NCBI GenBank assembly: GCA_002917075.1
Contig: NTMA01000023.1
Coordinates: forward strand, 310,001 to 374,000
Direction: 5' to 3'
Length of the DNA: 64,000 nucleotides
From: Hawksworthiomyces lignivorus
Lineage: Eukaryota > Ascomycota > Sordariomycetes > Ophiostomatales > Ophiostomataceae
In this document: positions 1 to 10,937 of the stretch, in pieces
Position numbering within the stretch: position 1 is the stretch's first letter
Layout of the letters: each line of letters begins with the position of its first letter
Position numbers and translations under genes: made by a program
Notes under the pieces: generated by a model
The model's input: the letters and a program-made list of their open reading frames with translations, nothing else
Told to the model about the DNA's origin: nothing
Database searches by the model: none

Positions 1-60
1 TGTAGACGCTTGATCGCGGTACCGGGTTTGGGCTCAACTCAAACCACCATCAATGCATAG

Positions 61-1289
61 CGGGACTAGAGGCAGTGCTCGGTGACGGGGATGTAGTCCG
101 GACAGGGCAATTTGGCATCTCAAACTCGCCCTCGGCCTTTCTCTCCAAGTTTACGTACGGGCCGTCCGTTGAGGGGCTCTTCCTGCAGAGCAACCTCGGC
201 GTCGTGACGAAGATGAGCATCTGGCTGGCCCCTCAGCCGCCAGCATTCATTCCGTGCTCTTTTAGCGTACCAGGAGAGGAGGACATTGAGGCCATGGTCG
301 ACGCCCTGGGAGAGATGCGCCGCAACGGCCTGATCGCAAACGTGGTGTGGATCACCAACTTTGTCGAGTGGCTCTGCATCCGGGGAAAGCGGCACGATTA
401 CTGGAGCGGCGACGGCCCGATCCCCGAGTGGCGTCTGAAGGAACTGCAAAAGGAGTTTGGCGTGGGCTGGTGGACGGCCAAGTTTGGCCTGTACGGGCCG
501 AAGCGGGTCATCGAGGCGCAGTTCGCTGAGATCAAAGAACAGCTCGAGCAGAAGGTGCCAGTCGGCACGTTGACGGGAAATCTCTACGCCGGAGAGAACG
601 GACAGCTCCTCGACGCCAAGTCGGTTCCCCCCGAGGAAGGGCTTTTCATGATGGGCGTGCCGTCAATGTTTAGTCTTCCTCTGATGGACTGGCCAATTAA
701 TAGTACTATGGGAAAGGCCGCACATGGTGATTATGCTCCGGTGATTCCATCGTCCGGCAAGCGGATTTACGAGTGGGTACAGACGTGTAAGGCCGCCTAC
801 GCAGCGACTGGGATCGACATGATGGGGGACTTCTTCATGCACGAACGGCACGTCGTCTTCTGCAACATGTTCACCTACGACCAGCAAAATCCCGAAGAAT
901 GCAAAAGTATCGATAAGTTATATATGAGCATGTATGAAGAGGCAAAGAAACGTGGTTATGGAATGTATCGCGTGCACGTCAATCATATGGGTATGCAACC
1001 TGAGCGACACACCCCTCGACTTGAGAAACATGAGCGCTAACTCTTTAGACTTGATTGCTGAGCTGAACGATTTCAATGACCATGCCTACAATAGGTTCGC
1101 GGAGAAGATCAAGGTATGCGTCACATGCGGAGAAGTAATTTGTGGTTTGGAAAGCTAATATCTGGTGTCTCACAGGATGCCCTCGATCCCAATGGAGTTT
1201 TGTCTCCCGGAAAATCAGGCATATGGCCACGGCGTCTCAGACACCTCCGAGAGATAAATGGCAAGACACCCAGGCAAAATAAATTCTAA
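61..1289 (+). CDS. Vanillyl-alcohol oxidase-type FAD-linked oxidase (C-terminal part, 5' end off-window)
   Basis: This is the C-terminal part of a flavoenzyme of the VAO/4-cresol dehydrogenase family, which oxidises 4-substituted phenols using covalent or tightly bound FAD. The product runs from the end of the FAD-binding domain (LGDGDVVRTGQ, then SNLGVVTKMSIWL) into the substrate/cap domain. It ends in the family signature DPNGVLSPGKSGIWPRR. I place three exons: 61-990, 1049-1113 and 1176-1289. The introns at 991-1048 (branch GCTAAC) and 1114-1175 (branch GCTAAT) restore the run MDLIAELNDF and the join EKIK/DALDPNG. The stop is at 1287-1289. Base 61 follows an AG and may be the true 3' end of an upstream intron, so bases 1-60 are probably intronic. 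Roughly the first 40% of a ~560-residue protein is missing. A cupin gene follows on the same strand. Family certain, substrate unknown. Confidence 0.88.
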
Positions 1290-1837
1290 GGTTGGTCTTA
1301 CGCCTTTATCAATCGGCTAGGCATCAGAGAATAACTCGAGCTGGATATCGTGCCACGAACCATATGGCACTGGGAACCATTTAGTCCGAGAAGCCAATGG
1401 TATTTGTGAAATCTCGGAATGGTTATTATGAATGATTTCTCCTCCGTAAAAGAAAAGGGAAAAGATTGTCGTAGAAACTTGGATAGCAATATTGGCATTT
1501 CTTACCTGGGGATTTGCGGGTCGCTTGGAAAACCAATCTGCTAAAAAGCTAAAGTAGCCTCCTTTCAAATGCCAAAAAATTTCCTAAAAAGGGCAAAACA
1601 GCTATCGCACGAGATGCCTTAAAAGGCTTTAGGGCCGAGAAGAAGAGTGCACTCTCCAGTGACCTGGAACTCGTTCCTGCAGCAGCTTGTTTTAGTAGTA
1701 GAGGTTATTAAATTGCTGAGTTCGACATATTTTTATCATTATCATCCATACTCGCGAAATTAAAACATTCTTTTGTTGTCGCCTTTAATATCAGCTTCAA
1801 ACTAAATACGGTCCACAGACGAAAAGAAGTTCTCACA
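1290..1837. other. Intergenic spacer, VAO gene to cupin gene
   Basis: This is 548 bp of AT-rich sequence with no convincing reading frame. It must hold the 3' UTR of the oxidase gene and the promoter of the cupin gene. I see no other feature. Confidence 0.6.
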
Positions 1838-2243
1838 ATGTCGCATCCCATACAACACTTCCCTAACGCGCAGACAACGTTTGAGATTCCCCATATAGCC
1901 AACAACAATGTTTTCCTAGGCGACATTTCGGGATCGTACGTCCATCGACCAATACATTGCCTTTTGGGAGTACAGAGGCTAATAAACTAGGCCGGCATCC
2001 GTTGGTTCTCCCATCTCTTGTGGCTTTTTCCGCATGAGCAAAGGGGACGCCTTCACCTGCGTCTATCCATATCAAGAGGTCCTGTTCGTTGTCTCTGGTT
2101 CTTTCAATGTGGTTGACGGCTTGGGCAACGAATCTATTGGCAAACCAGGAGATGTGTACTTCTTCCCAACCGATAGCAAAGTCACATTTAGTACCGAGAC
2201 GGAAGGACTGGCATTCTATGGCGTCCAAAGGGCAAAGAAATAG
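1838..2243 (+). CDS. Small cupin protein (EutQ-like), two exons
   Basis: This is a single-domain cupin of 116 residues. Exon 1 is 1838-1935, starting at ATG with the peptide MSHPIQHFPNAQ. The intron is 1936-1990 (GTACGT donor, GCTAAT branch, TAG acceptor). Exon 2 is 1991-2243. The splice keeps frame (98 + 253 nt = 117 codons with stop). The cupin core is visible as YPYQEVLFVVSGSFNVVDG (beta-barrel motif 1, with Glu but without the classical HxH) and then GKPGDVYFFPTDSKVTF (motif 2). EutQ/DUF861-like cupins of this size are known in fungi, but their role is rarely established. The lack of metal-binding His residues argues for a non-metal binding or structural role. Its position directly after an aromatic-alcohol oxidase suggests a part in the same pathway (inference). 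Confidence 0.8.
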
Positions 2244-2326
2244 GTAACACCAAAGATAAATAGACTTAGACAGAAAAGAGACCGGAAGCGGCGATCAAAA
2301 TCAGATCAAATTCTTGTCCATCATCT

Positions 2327-5093
2327 TTAAGCCATTGTAGTTTCCCAGCCATTCTCAATCATGACATCCATCCAGTACACGTCTGCCTCACTTCTTGTGC
2401 CCTTCCACCCAGCCGCATTCCTTGCTTTGCTCTGTGCCTGGCGGTCCATTTGCACGCACGTCTCCTTCACAATGTCCAGACAGACCATGATTGGCTTCGG
2501 CGGCAAGATGTGCAAGAACGATGTCAGCCGGCTGAGAATAAAACTCCTTGCGCGATTCACTCGCACGGTCTCCATGCTCATGCCGGGAATCGACTGCGGT
2601 CGAGGGCGACCATCCGCGCCAACGGTACTAGTCTCATCTTCGCTTCGACGGTAGTCTGTCCGCAGCTCACTTGACAATGCAACAAGCAAGAGCGGTTGGA
2701 AATCGCGCGTTCCTGATTCGAGCGGAATCGACTTCATCATGTCAACAGTTTGCAAGGCGTACGTGGTAAGCCAGCTGCTGCGCTCTTGTGGTGTAATATT
2801 AGCTGCGAATTTGTCGTCTTGGCCATTGCCGGTCACGAATGCGGAAGCCTGTTGTTCATTGCCTCGTTCCCTAGACAGGCGCGCACTGAGAAGATCCGGG
2901 AAGACGTGATACAGTTGAATTAGGCCCACGTCGCGGATGACTTCAGCTAGGGTCAGAAGGTGCCATACGGGTGTGTTGCGGTCTTCTGTATCCATGACTG
3001 CATACTCAGACGGGTGCGCTATGTTGACGAGCTCCTCTTCAAGTTCAGCAGCAGTGGCCATATCCTTTTTCAGCTCGCTGATGTGAGCTATCGAGGCAAA
3101 GCGATGAGCATAATCAAACTTCCGCTGGCGTCGAATGAGTCGGCCAACCTTTTGCACTGTCCGCTGTGTCTTGCTGGCAAAGCCAGTCCACGGATGGGGC
3201 ACCTGCGGCGCAGATGGCGGATCAGGAAGTGGTTGTTGGGGTCCAGATGCTCTGCCTACATCGCCGCCATCGTCAGAGAGAGGGTGTGAGCTCAGGACAG
3301 GGGACAGCTCATCACTATCGGTCACAAAGGCCAGAAGCATTTCCCAGTACAGCATGGATTCATAAAAGAATTGGTAATTGTGGTGGCCACCATCACTGCC
3401 AAAAAATATTGCCGGCTCGGAAGTAAGGCGTTTAGCCAGCCGGTTGAAGAATGAAAGGCCAAGATCGCGAGAATCGTGCCAGCTGGCCGTGCCCCCCAGC
3501 ATGAGAGCGGCAAGGATGGAGCCGATATCCCAAGTAGTGGTTTTCAAAAGCAGCTGAGTGGCTTCCTGCCGCAGCTGTCGGCCGACGGGTGCAACTTGCG
3601 GAAAGTCGTTTAGCAGGCAAGCAGCTGCCATGCTCTGAGCCGTACAGTAGATGATCCGCGACGAGCTCCATAGACGTACTACGGCAGTTCGAAATGGGTT
3701 CATCCGGCTATCATAACACGAAAATACCTGAGCAGTTTCCTTGAAATAAAATTCGACAAGAATGGTGCTGAAGTCTCGAAGAGACGTGGTCGGAGGTGAT
3801 GGATCAGTCTGGTTGGAAAATGATGTAACCCATTGATGAGCAGATGGATTGGAAGACAGAGGCTCGTCAGTAAACTTATTCTTGTCATTTGCGACCCCAA
3901 TCTTATCTTTTCTTGTACTTCTTTTCCAATAAGCGGCCATTGGTGCTTGTTGACGATCCAAAGCCTGCGAGACAGAGTACATTGGCGTTCTCGGAGACCA
4001 CGATCTCCTTGAAGATGTTTCCCAGCCATCACTTAGCGGCGACGAAGATGAGGGCGTTCGGTGTGCCACTGCCTCAGTTGAAGTAATAGGCAAGTTTTGA
4101 TCAGCTGCTCTGGCTGAAGCCATGTTACCTACTATAATCTCCTCCACACTCTCAGTTTCGTCATTTGTGACCACTGCAGGTGCAGAATCAATATATTCTG
4201 CCTCAATGTCATACGCGGGCAGAATACTTGTAGCGGCTGAGTCAAAATTTGATAGTTCCTGCGTAGCTGAGTAATAGCTATTCAGCTCCATGAATAAGTC
4301 GGGAAACTCGTCAACAGGAGGAATGAGCTGGTCAACAAAATCAAGCCAAACCAGGTTCCCCGTATTGCTGTTTTGAGCTTCTTGAGGCGGAACTGCGCTG
4401 GAGAACGATGCGACGTCCGACCTATAGCTTTCGGTCGTAGATGAATCCTGCGTCGTCGACGGCGAAGGCCTCTGCTTCTCGTAGCGACCTGTTGTGGTAG
4501 GTGAAGAGCTGAGCCGAGGCTGGTGCTTGGGAACTACCCCATGCTGTAGTTGCTGCAGCTGTGGTTGCTGCAGCTGTTGTTGCAGCTGTTGTTGCTGCTC
4601 TTGTTGTTGTAATCGGTCTTCTGTCTCCTGGGTTGGTGGCGAAGAAGATGCTCCGGTGGGTGCTTGCACTTGTCTATTGCCCTTCTCTCTCCGCTTGGGG
4701 GGCTTGCCGGTGGCACCGTTTTGATCTGGACGGAAGACTTCGTGCTTTGTTGACCACCGCAGCTTCCGCCCGAATCCGGGGCACTGGTTTCCAAGACGAA
4801 TGCAGCGCTCGCATTCGGGATGACGCTCATCGCATCGAACCTAGGATACCACCGAAGACGTCAGCTATGAGGAGACTTACAGCGTCGCACTCAAGTGTGG
4901 CTGCAAAGGAAACTGAGAATTCAGACAATCAACCACACAGTGACGCAATATCAAATCGGCTGGGTGCTGTTAATGGTCATACCCGCTGCTGTTTGCATCG
5001 CGCACATCCATTTCGAGAGTATCCGTAGTATGTGCGGGGCCTCGCAGCGCTGCCGACCGCAGGCCGAGGAGTCTTCGTAGTCTCCGTTTCCAT
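2327..5093 (-). CDS. Zn(II)2Cys6 fungal-specific transcription factor
   Basis: Exon 1 is 5093-4983 (37 codons) and exon 2 is 4840-2327, with a 142-bp intron 4982-4841 (GTATGA...CCTAG). Together they give 874 residues. Splicing rebuilds a perfect binuclear zinc cluster across the junction: C30-x2-C33-x6-C40-x6-C47-x2-C50-x6-C57. It is followed by PGFGRKLRW, a linker common in ARCA-like regulators. Next come a Gln-rich tract near residue 120 (CAG/CAA repeats at about 4550-4620) and Ser/Pro/Thr-rich linkers. The long C-terminal region has the helical character of the fungal TF regulatory domain and ends at GWETTMA. This is a nuclear DNA-binding regulator, probably acting on nearby genes. It is transcribed divergently from the carboxylesterase gene. 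Targets and inducer are unknown. Confidence 0.88.
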
Positions 5094-6443
5094 GAAGAGA
5101 TTCGGCACGACGACCCAAGACAACCGAGGCCAGTAGATTAGCACTGATAGAGGTTATGTTTTAAGTAGGAACGGCTTGATTGAAGAGGCAGGTAGATTCG
5201 AGGACCGAAATTGCCACGGAAAAGCAAGGACGTCAGTGAAGGAAAAGAGGGCTAATAGCAAGCGGGTCTTTTGCAGTAGTGTGGGGACTGCAAGGTGTGT
5301 AGTGTATTTTGGGGAGAGAGTAGAAATCAACAAGAAAGAAGCTGCTATCGTGAGTTTGAGTTGATCGAAGCAAACAACTACTTGGTAGGGAGAAGATGAA
5401 TTGATTGCAGTCAAAAAGGTCCGGGTCAAGCGGATCGATTCAAAGCATGTTCACGATAAAGACTGTATTTCACTTAACGTACGTAGCGTATGAAGCATAG
5501 GTATTTGGAAGAAGGACAGTGAGTACAAAACGTGGAGACTTGCCAATCCGGCCAATTAGATACGAGGTTATTATCTCAGAAGAGACAGAAGTCACGTGTG
5601 ATCTCCTTCGATCGGTTGCTGCTTGGGGGGACTGGCACTACTGCGAGGACCTCAGGCAGAGGCCTTTCACGATAAAAATGGGGTTCTACTCCGTGTTTCT
5701 ACTGTATTAGAATTTTTTTGTGTTTCATGCTGTATTTTCTGACGTTTCTGTGTATGTCTAGCCCTCTGTCCCGCTACACGCTCGAAGAGCCTTTGGTCAC
5801 CGTGATAGAAGTTCGCTGAAGCGTCCGTCTCTGCCGAAGTGCCACTGCCATCTATCAACTTATGAATCCCGAGTTGGCCCCGAATTCTTGACTGTCTAGC
5901 TGGAGAAGGCAAGCAAAAGGATGCGAAAGCTGGAGACTGTTTTCCACGCCGCCGTCTGCCTCTCGTCTTTATCGATGGTTATGTTAATACGTTTGTTGCC
6001 CAATCAGGAAAGAAATTTGCTATGAGACGTTTCCTAATTAGGAAAGAAAAGTTTCCTGATTAGGAAAAAAGATTTGAAGAAAGCGGGGCACGAGCTCTGT
6101 ATCTTGCTCTCTTCAGAGCACTGTCATCCACGAGAGCAGTGATATTCTGTTGAAGAGGTTATCGGAAACTAAGACAGTAAAGATTGATTTGGGCTTGGCT
6201 TAGATTGGACCTCTGATGTCATTGGACCCTCTCCTGTGGCGCTTCATGGTGCTGCTTAAGCTCTCAATATGTTCGTACATATACATACACTATCCTCGTC
6301 GAGAACCTTGTGCTTCACAGACTAGCCTGGGCTTGTCACGTACATGGGATGTTAGATTCTCCATTGCATGGGCTTCGATATTTTATGTAGCTGTAACTTG
6401 CTTCTTGTTCTCAAGCACTTTGTCATCTCTCTAGCTTGCCATC
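5094..6443. promoter_or_regulatory. Divergent promoter between the Zn2Cys6 regulator and the carboxylesterase
   Basis: This 1.35-kb spacer separates the start codons of two divergently transcribed genes, so it should carry both promoters. It has short ORFs only. The clearest structure is the cluster of three 16-bp dyads at 5996-6067. No perfect CGG-type inverted or everted pair that a Zn2Cys6 protein would classically bind stood out. Confidence 0.6.
5996..6067. promoter_or_regulatory. Cluster of three Mcm1/MADS-box-like palindromic sites
   Basis: Three related 16-bp elements lie within 72 bp. They are at 5996-6011 (TTGCCCAATCAGGAAA), 6030-6045 (TTTCCTAATTAGGAAA, a perfect palindrome) and 6052-6067 (TTTCCTGATTAGGAAA). 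From memory, the yeast Mcm1 P-box consensus is TTWCCYAAWNNGGWAA. The middle site matches fully, the third matches fully on the minus strand, and the first has one mismatch. The CC(A/T)6GG core of the middle copy is also a classical CArG box. They lie 377-448 bp upstream of the esterase ATG and about 0.9 kb upstream of the regulator ATG. Function is inferred. Confidence 0.55.
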
Positions 6444-8293
6444 ATGGCCAACCCCAAAGAATGGAAGCCGGTAGACCTGGATGTGCCTGACCTTGGCACC
6501 GTGACCGGTCTCTGCTTTGACGGACAGACGTGTGAGTACATGGGCATCCCATATGCCACCGTCCCTGGACGTTTCCGTCGCCCAAAGCCATATCCGGGGT
6601 CATGGCCCGGACAGAAATGGGACGGCACAAAGGTTGGGTAGGACATATCATAACAAGCTCATATGATGAAGCAGGCCGTTTTATAGTTTGTGTCGCTGTT
6701 GACACGAAGACAATAGGCCATTCCCCTCGCAGCCACCTCGGGACTTTTATCCCATCCCTAATCCGCCACGGCCGTGGATGCCCGAGGCCACAACCACGAC
6801 AACGGAGGAATGCTTGACCTTGAACATCTCTGTGCCGACACAACCATCCGTTGCAGCTGGCAAACCATCCTATCCGGTCATGATCTTTCTGCACGGCGGC
6901 GCCTTCGTTTATGCGGCAGGCGGCGCAGCCATCTATGACGGCCGTGCTCTGGCAGATACCTCCCAGAAGATCAACGAGCCAACGATCGTCATCTCCATCA
7001 ACTTCCGCCTCGGTGTCTTTGGTTTCTTGGCCAGCAAAGAGATCCGGGAGTACAACATGGAGTTTGGAGAAGAGGGCGTCGGAAACTACGGGCTGTGGGA
7101 CCAGGTTGAGGCGTTCCGCTGGGTGCAGAAGCATATTGCAGCTTTTGGAGGCGACCCCAGCCGTGTATGCCTGTTTGGCCAGAGTGCGGGCGGCGGTAGG
7201 TTGCTCCACAAACCTATGCATTTTAGAAACAGACGAGGCTAACTCAGCAGTGTCCGTCAATGTGCATCTGCTGCGCGATGAGCCACTGTTTTCGTCGGCT
7301 ATCATTCAGTCGGGCCTCCTGCCGCTGTGTGGTGTCATGACTGAGCAGCAGTACCAGGTTATGTATGACAAGATGCTTAAAGAGGTCGGCATTCCCGAGG
7401 ACCTACCACCACGCGAGCGTCTGCAGCGGCTGATCGATATGGATGAAAACATTCTCATCGCTGCCATGGTCCCCGTCTGCGTGATTCCCGTCATCTCGCT
7501 GTGCCCGTGCGACGACAACGTCCTCATCGGCAAGCCCATGCCCAAGTACAGCGAGTACGCCCAGTTCGCGCTGCCAGGCTGGTGCACGCGCATCGTCATC
7601 GGCGACGTGGCGAACGAGTGCATGATCTGGAACAAGAGCTTCCGCGGTCTCGACGCGCCGGCCCTCACCAAGCGCATCCGAGAGAACCTGGGGGACGACA
7701 AGAAGGCCGACAGGCTCATGTCCCTGTACGGCATCACGGCGGACCTGAGCCACAACGACGCGTTCTGGAAGGCGGAGAAGTTCACCACCGACGGCCTGTA
7801 TACGGCCGTCAACTGGACGCTGGTGCGCGCCTGCCCCCACGTCTTCTACTACCACTTTGACGTGCCGTCGCCTTTTGACAACGAGTGGGGCGGCCTGGCG
7901 CACCACTCGCTGGACAACGTCTACGTCTGGTCGCTGCTGCTGGACCACCTGCCGCCGGTGCAGCGCAAGGTGTCGGCAGAAATGTCGGGCGCCTGGATCC
8001 GCTTTGCGCGCGGCAAAGACCCCTGGGAGCGCTTTGACAAGAGCGGCAAGGTCATGGTTTTTGAGCACGCCCGTGCCGTGATGAAGACTATTGAAGAGGA
8101 CAAGGCCCGCGGGTATGCGACGTGGGAGGCGATTGAGAAAGAGGGCCTGCTGGATGACTTCCGCATAATCGGCGATGAGTTGTGCATGCGCCGGGAGGAG
8201 CTGACGGATCCCAAAGCTGCTCCAAAGGCACTAGTGGTTGGCAGCATGGAGTCATATGGCATTCAGCAGAGGGAAAAGGCCAAGTGGGAATAG
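6444..8293 (+). CDS. Type-B carboxylesterase/lipase
   Basis: This is an alpha/beta-hydrolase of the carboxylesterase type-B family (571 residues), which hydrolyses carboxylic esters. I place three exons: 6444-6637, 6717-7195 and 7251-8293. The introns are 6638-6716 (GTAGGA...AATAG) and 7196-7250 (GTAGGT...GCTAAC...CAG). Splicing gives the N-terminal signature WDGTKVGP and rebuilds the nucleophile elbow GQSAGG/VSV with Ser221. Other signatures are the oxyanion-hole HGGAF, the NFRLGVFGFL strand, acid residue Glu347 (DVANE) and His443 (AHHSLDN). There is no signal peptide (MANPKEWKPVDLD), so a cytoplasmic enzyme is likely. It is divergent from the regulator gene, followed by a convergent SDR gene. 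Substrate is unknown; an aromatic or plant-derived ester would suit the oxidase neighbour (inference). Confidence 0.9.
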
Positions 8294-8698
8294 AGAATAA
8301 TTCATGCAATTTAATCTTCAGATAGCCGTGATCCATAGAGAATCAATAAATCCGTGAGCAGCCAACCTCACTATCCCTCCACTAACATCTCATTGGCCTT
8401 CACAGATCTTGGCGGAGGCTCCCACGAGTTTCCTCATCACTATCTGGCATAAAATCAGCCCAGTTATCATCTAGCGTGGTCTTTCTTCTCCCTGCAACTA
8501 GCGAAGCTCACATTCAGGAAAGACTTTAGTTGCATTCATGTAATAACTAGTGACTAGTTCCCGCCTATGCAATCAGCCACCATTTGAATACTCAGAAAGC
8601 GCTGTTCGTTCTATTTATTCTCATTAAATGGTTACTTGGAATAAAGCTCAATGCTAAGCTAATTTTTTTATTTTTTTATTTGTTTTTCATTTAGGGAT
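8294..8698. other. Spacer between convergent esterase and SDR genes
   Basis: This is 405 bp holding the two 3' UTRs. A T-rich stretch at about 8664-8690 lies just past the SDR stop codon and could serve SDR 3'-end formation. No gene is seen. Confidence 0.6.
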
Positions 8699-9448
8699 TT
8701 ACACAAACGAACCACCATTGGCACTGAGCACCTGGCCAGACACCCAGCTGCTGTCGGGCCCTGCCACAAACGAGATGACGGCCGCGATCTCCTCGGGCTT
8801 GCCGAGCCGCTGGAAGGGGCTCATGTTGGCGATGCCGTTGACCATTTGCTCGCTCTTGCCCTGGAAGAACAGTTCCGTGGCCGTCGGGCCCGGCGCCACC
8901 GCGTTGACGGTGATGTTCCGCTTAGCCAGCGTCGGGTCCTTGGACAGGAACCGCGTCATCTGCTCGACGGCGCCCTTGGTGCTGGTGTAGAGGAGGTAGG
9001 GCGGCGGCGCGGCCGAGTTGTGCGCCATGCCGGTCGAGATGAAGACGATGCGCCCGCCGTCGGCCAGGTGCGGCGCGGCCTTCTGGGCGAGGAAGTACGG
9101 CCCCTTGACGTTGAGCGCGTAGCAGTGGTCAAACGTGTCCTCGGTGGTCGCCGCCAGAGGCTGCAGCGGCATGATGCCCGCGTTGGCGACGACGACGTCG
9201 AGCTTGCCGAACTTTGCGACGGCCGCCTGGACCAGCTTCTCGATCTCGGGGACGGCTCCCGCGTTGGCCTGCACGGCGAGCGCGCGGTCGGCGCCGATCT
9301 GCTTGACGAGCTCCTCGGCTGGGGCCGCGTCGCGCGAGTAGTTGATAACAATACTCGCACCCTCCTGAGCGAGGCGGAGTGCCACAGCGCGGCCGATACC
9401 CTTGGAGGCACCAGTGATGAGGGCGACTTTTCCGGCAAGAGAAGACAT
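8699..9448 (-). CDS. Short-chain dehydrogenase/reductase (classical SDR)
   Basis: This is an intact single-exon 249-residue classical SDR, an NAD(P)-dependent alcohol/ketone oxidoreductase. The Rossmann motif TGASKGIG is at residues 12-19 and NAG at 89-91. Catalytic Ser138, Tyr154 and Lys158 (YTSTK) are present, as is the PG motif after NAVAP. The C-terminus (GQVLSANGGSFV) resembles the 3-ketoacyl-ACP-reductase-like/glucose-dehydrogenase-like SDRs. There is no targeting signal, so it is probably cytosolic. The length is typical of the family. It is convergent with the carboxylesterase. With the oxidase and esterase nearby it could act on an aldehyde or ketone intermediate (inference); the substrate cannot be read from sequence. 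Confidence 0.9.
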   Translation of the reverse strand: MSSLAGKVALITGASKGIGRAVALRLAQEGASIVINYSRDAAPAEELVKQIGADRALAVQANAGAVPEIEKLVQAAVAKFGKLDVVVANAGIMPLQPLAATTEDTFDHCYALNVKGPYFLAQKAAPHLADGGRIVFISTGMAHNSAAPPPYLLYTSTKGAVEQMTRFLSKDPTLAKRNITVNAVAPGPTATELFFQGKSEQMVNGIANMSPFQRLGKPEEIAAVISFVAGPDSSWVSGQVLSANGGSFV

Positions 9449-9807
9449 ATTGGCTGAAGTTCAGAGTAAGTTGTAGTATATATGTTTTTGCTGATCAAAG
9501 GGTTGTAGACGCTTGTGTCGACTTGGATGTAGACTTGATGGGTTTACATTTTGCGTCCTAGCGGGGGGATGTTTGAAGGTTTAAATCGATATTGGAAGCA
9601 GGAGCTGGGACTGGTGGTGCTACGGAAGCCGAAAGGGAGCTGTTACGGATGCCCGAAGTGGACGGCTTTAAAGAGCACTGAAACATGCCGAACCCGGCGT
9701 TGCGACGTAAGCAAAGAGACACAGCTATTATTACTGCCGTCCATAGTGGACGGATTTACGGAGTAAGAGCACTTGAAATGTTCCGAATCCATAGTACTCA
9801 GGTTCGC

Positions 9808-9890
9808 CCCCACTTATTCGGATTTCGCGGTCACTAATACCACTTCACGGAGTAGTCGCCGCAGAGAAAGCGAAATCCGAACAAGTGGGG
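9808..9890. repeat. Inverted repeat with 21-bp arms (hairpin-forming)
   Basis: The left arm 9808-9828 and the right arm 9870-9890 are reverse complements with one mismatch out of 21. They are separated by a 41-bp loop. The right arm is followed 27 bp on by a TACGGAGTA motif. This could be the remnant of a small non-autonomous (MITE-like) element or a regulatory hairpin. No target-site duplication was identified. Confidence 0.6.
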
Positions 9891-10555
9891 CGTGGCGCGA
9901 GTAATACCCTTTCGGCGTACGGAGTAGATGAAGATAAGAGCGGCGCTGCTATTCGTCATTCTTGGATTGAGATTCTCAATCCGTGTTTCCTCGCTGGCCA
10001 GACTACCGGAGCAGCACGTCTGTTCCACTTGGGCGTCCATTACGTCGACCATTCAGGGCGTCTGCCGCAGAGCTCACGGAGATACAGTTAACTTCTGAAC
10101 TTTCGTCTTGGACGAGCCGTACATAGCAGAGCATGAGCTAAGTATGCGTACTAGTAGTCTTTACTATCTTCTCGATGAGTTGCGCTTCTTACACAAAATA
10201 AGGTTCTCGCAACTTATAGCAATAACCCTTTGCGATCTATGTGCGACTCGAGCTGATGCTGGGAAAGTGTTTGTTTGGCATGGCGGCTTTTGCTACGACA
10301 ACTTTTACCTCATTCCAATCTATCTATGATGTAGCGCCAGGATGTTTAAGATTTCAAGCTGGGGCTGAGCCACCTTGTTTTAACATTAACAGAAGCAAAG
10401 CCAAATCCTCTCATATCGCCGTAAACAATTATCGATAGTTGACACCAGAAATAACTGTCAAAACCCTACTCCGTACTATTTGAGATTTCAACGAAGATCA
10501 AAGCTATCGCGTTGACTCCCTCAAGATGCATGGAATGTATATATGTACCAGACGG

Positions 10556-10626
10556 ATGCATCCCATTCGACCTATCTCACTAGCCGTTGTCTCAGTCGAA
10601 AACATTTTGCTAGCTCATCTACGCCA
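10556..10626. repeat. Diverged dispersed repeat, copy A
   Basis: These 71 bp align without gaps to 13901-13971. There are 16 differences, of which 14 are transitions. The homology fades on the downstream side. This is likely part of an old repeat modified by C-to-T mutation. Confidence 0.6.
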
Positions 10627-10937
10627 AGCACTAATAGTCGAGGAGCCGCAGTCCCCTGCAGTGCTAGAATGGAATGCACTAACAATAGGCACCATGAAAA
10701 CGTAACCCGAGGAGAAGGACGAAGTTCGTAAGATGGAACCAGGCCAGGCCATCCTGGTACACTAAGAAGATATTTTCCTTGTAGATTTCTGTTTTGAAAT
10801 ATTGTTATCGATATTCGACCAAAGTGGTACGTATCGCTGAGTGCCTTGAGTTAATTTACAAATTTCTGAAACGCAGAGCGTGGAAGCTGCTAATCGGCAG
10901 CCTTCTTCGCCAGTCTGCCTCTACATAAACGCCGGCT

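Larger units (their letters stand above)
9449..10937. other. Gene-poor spacer between the SDR and HET genes
   Basis: This is 1.49 kb with no supported gene. It contains a 21-bp imperfect inverted repeat (9808-9890), three exact TACGGAGTA/TACTCCGTA motifs (9757-9765, 9918-9926, 10467-10475) and one member of a diverged repeat pair (10556-10626). These suggest a decayed mobile or repetitive origin. Confidence 0.5.
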
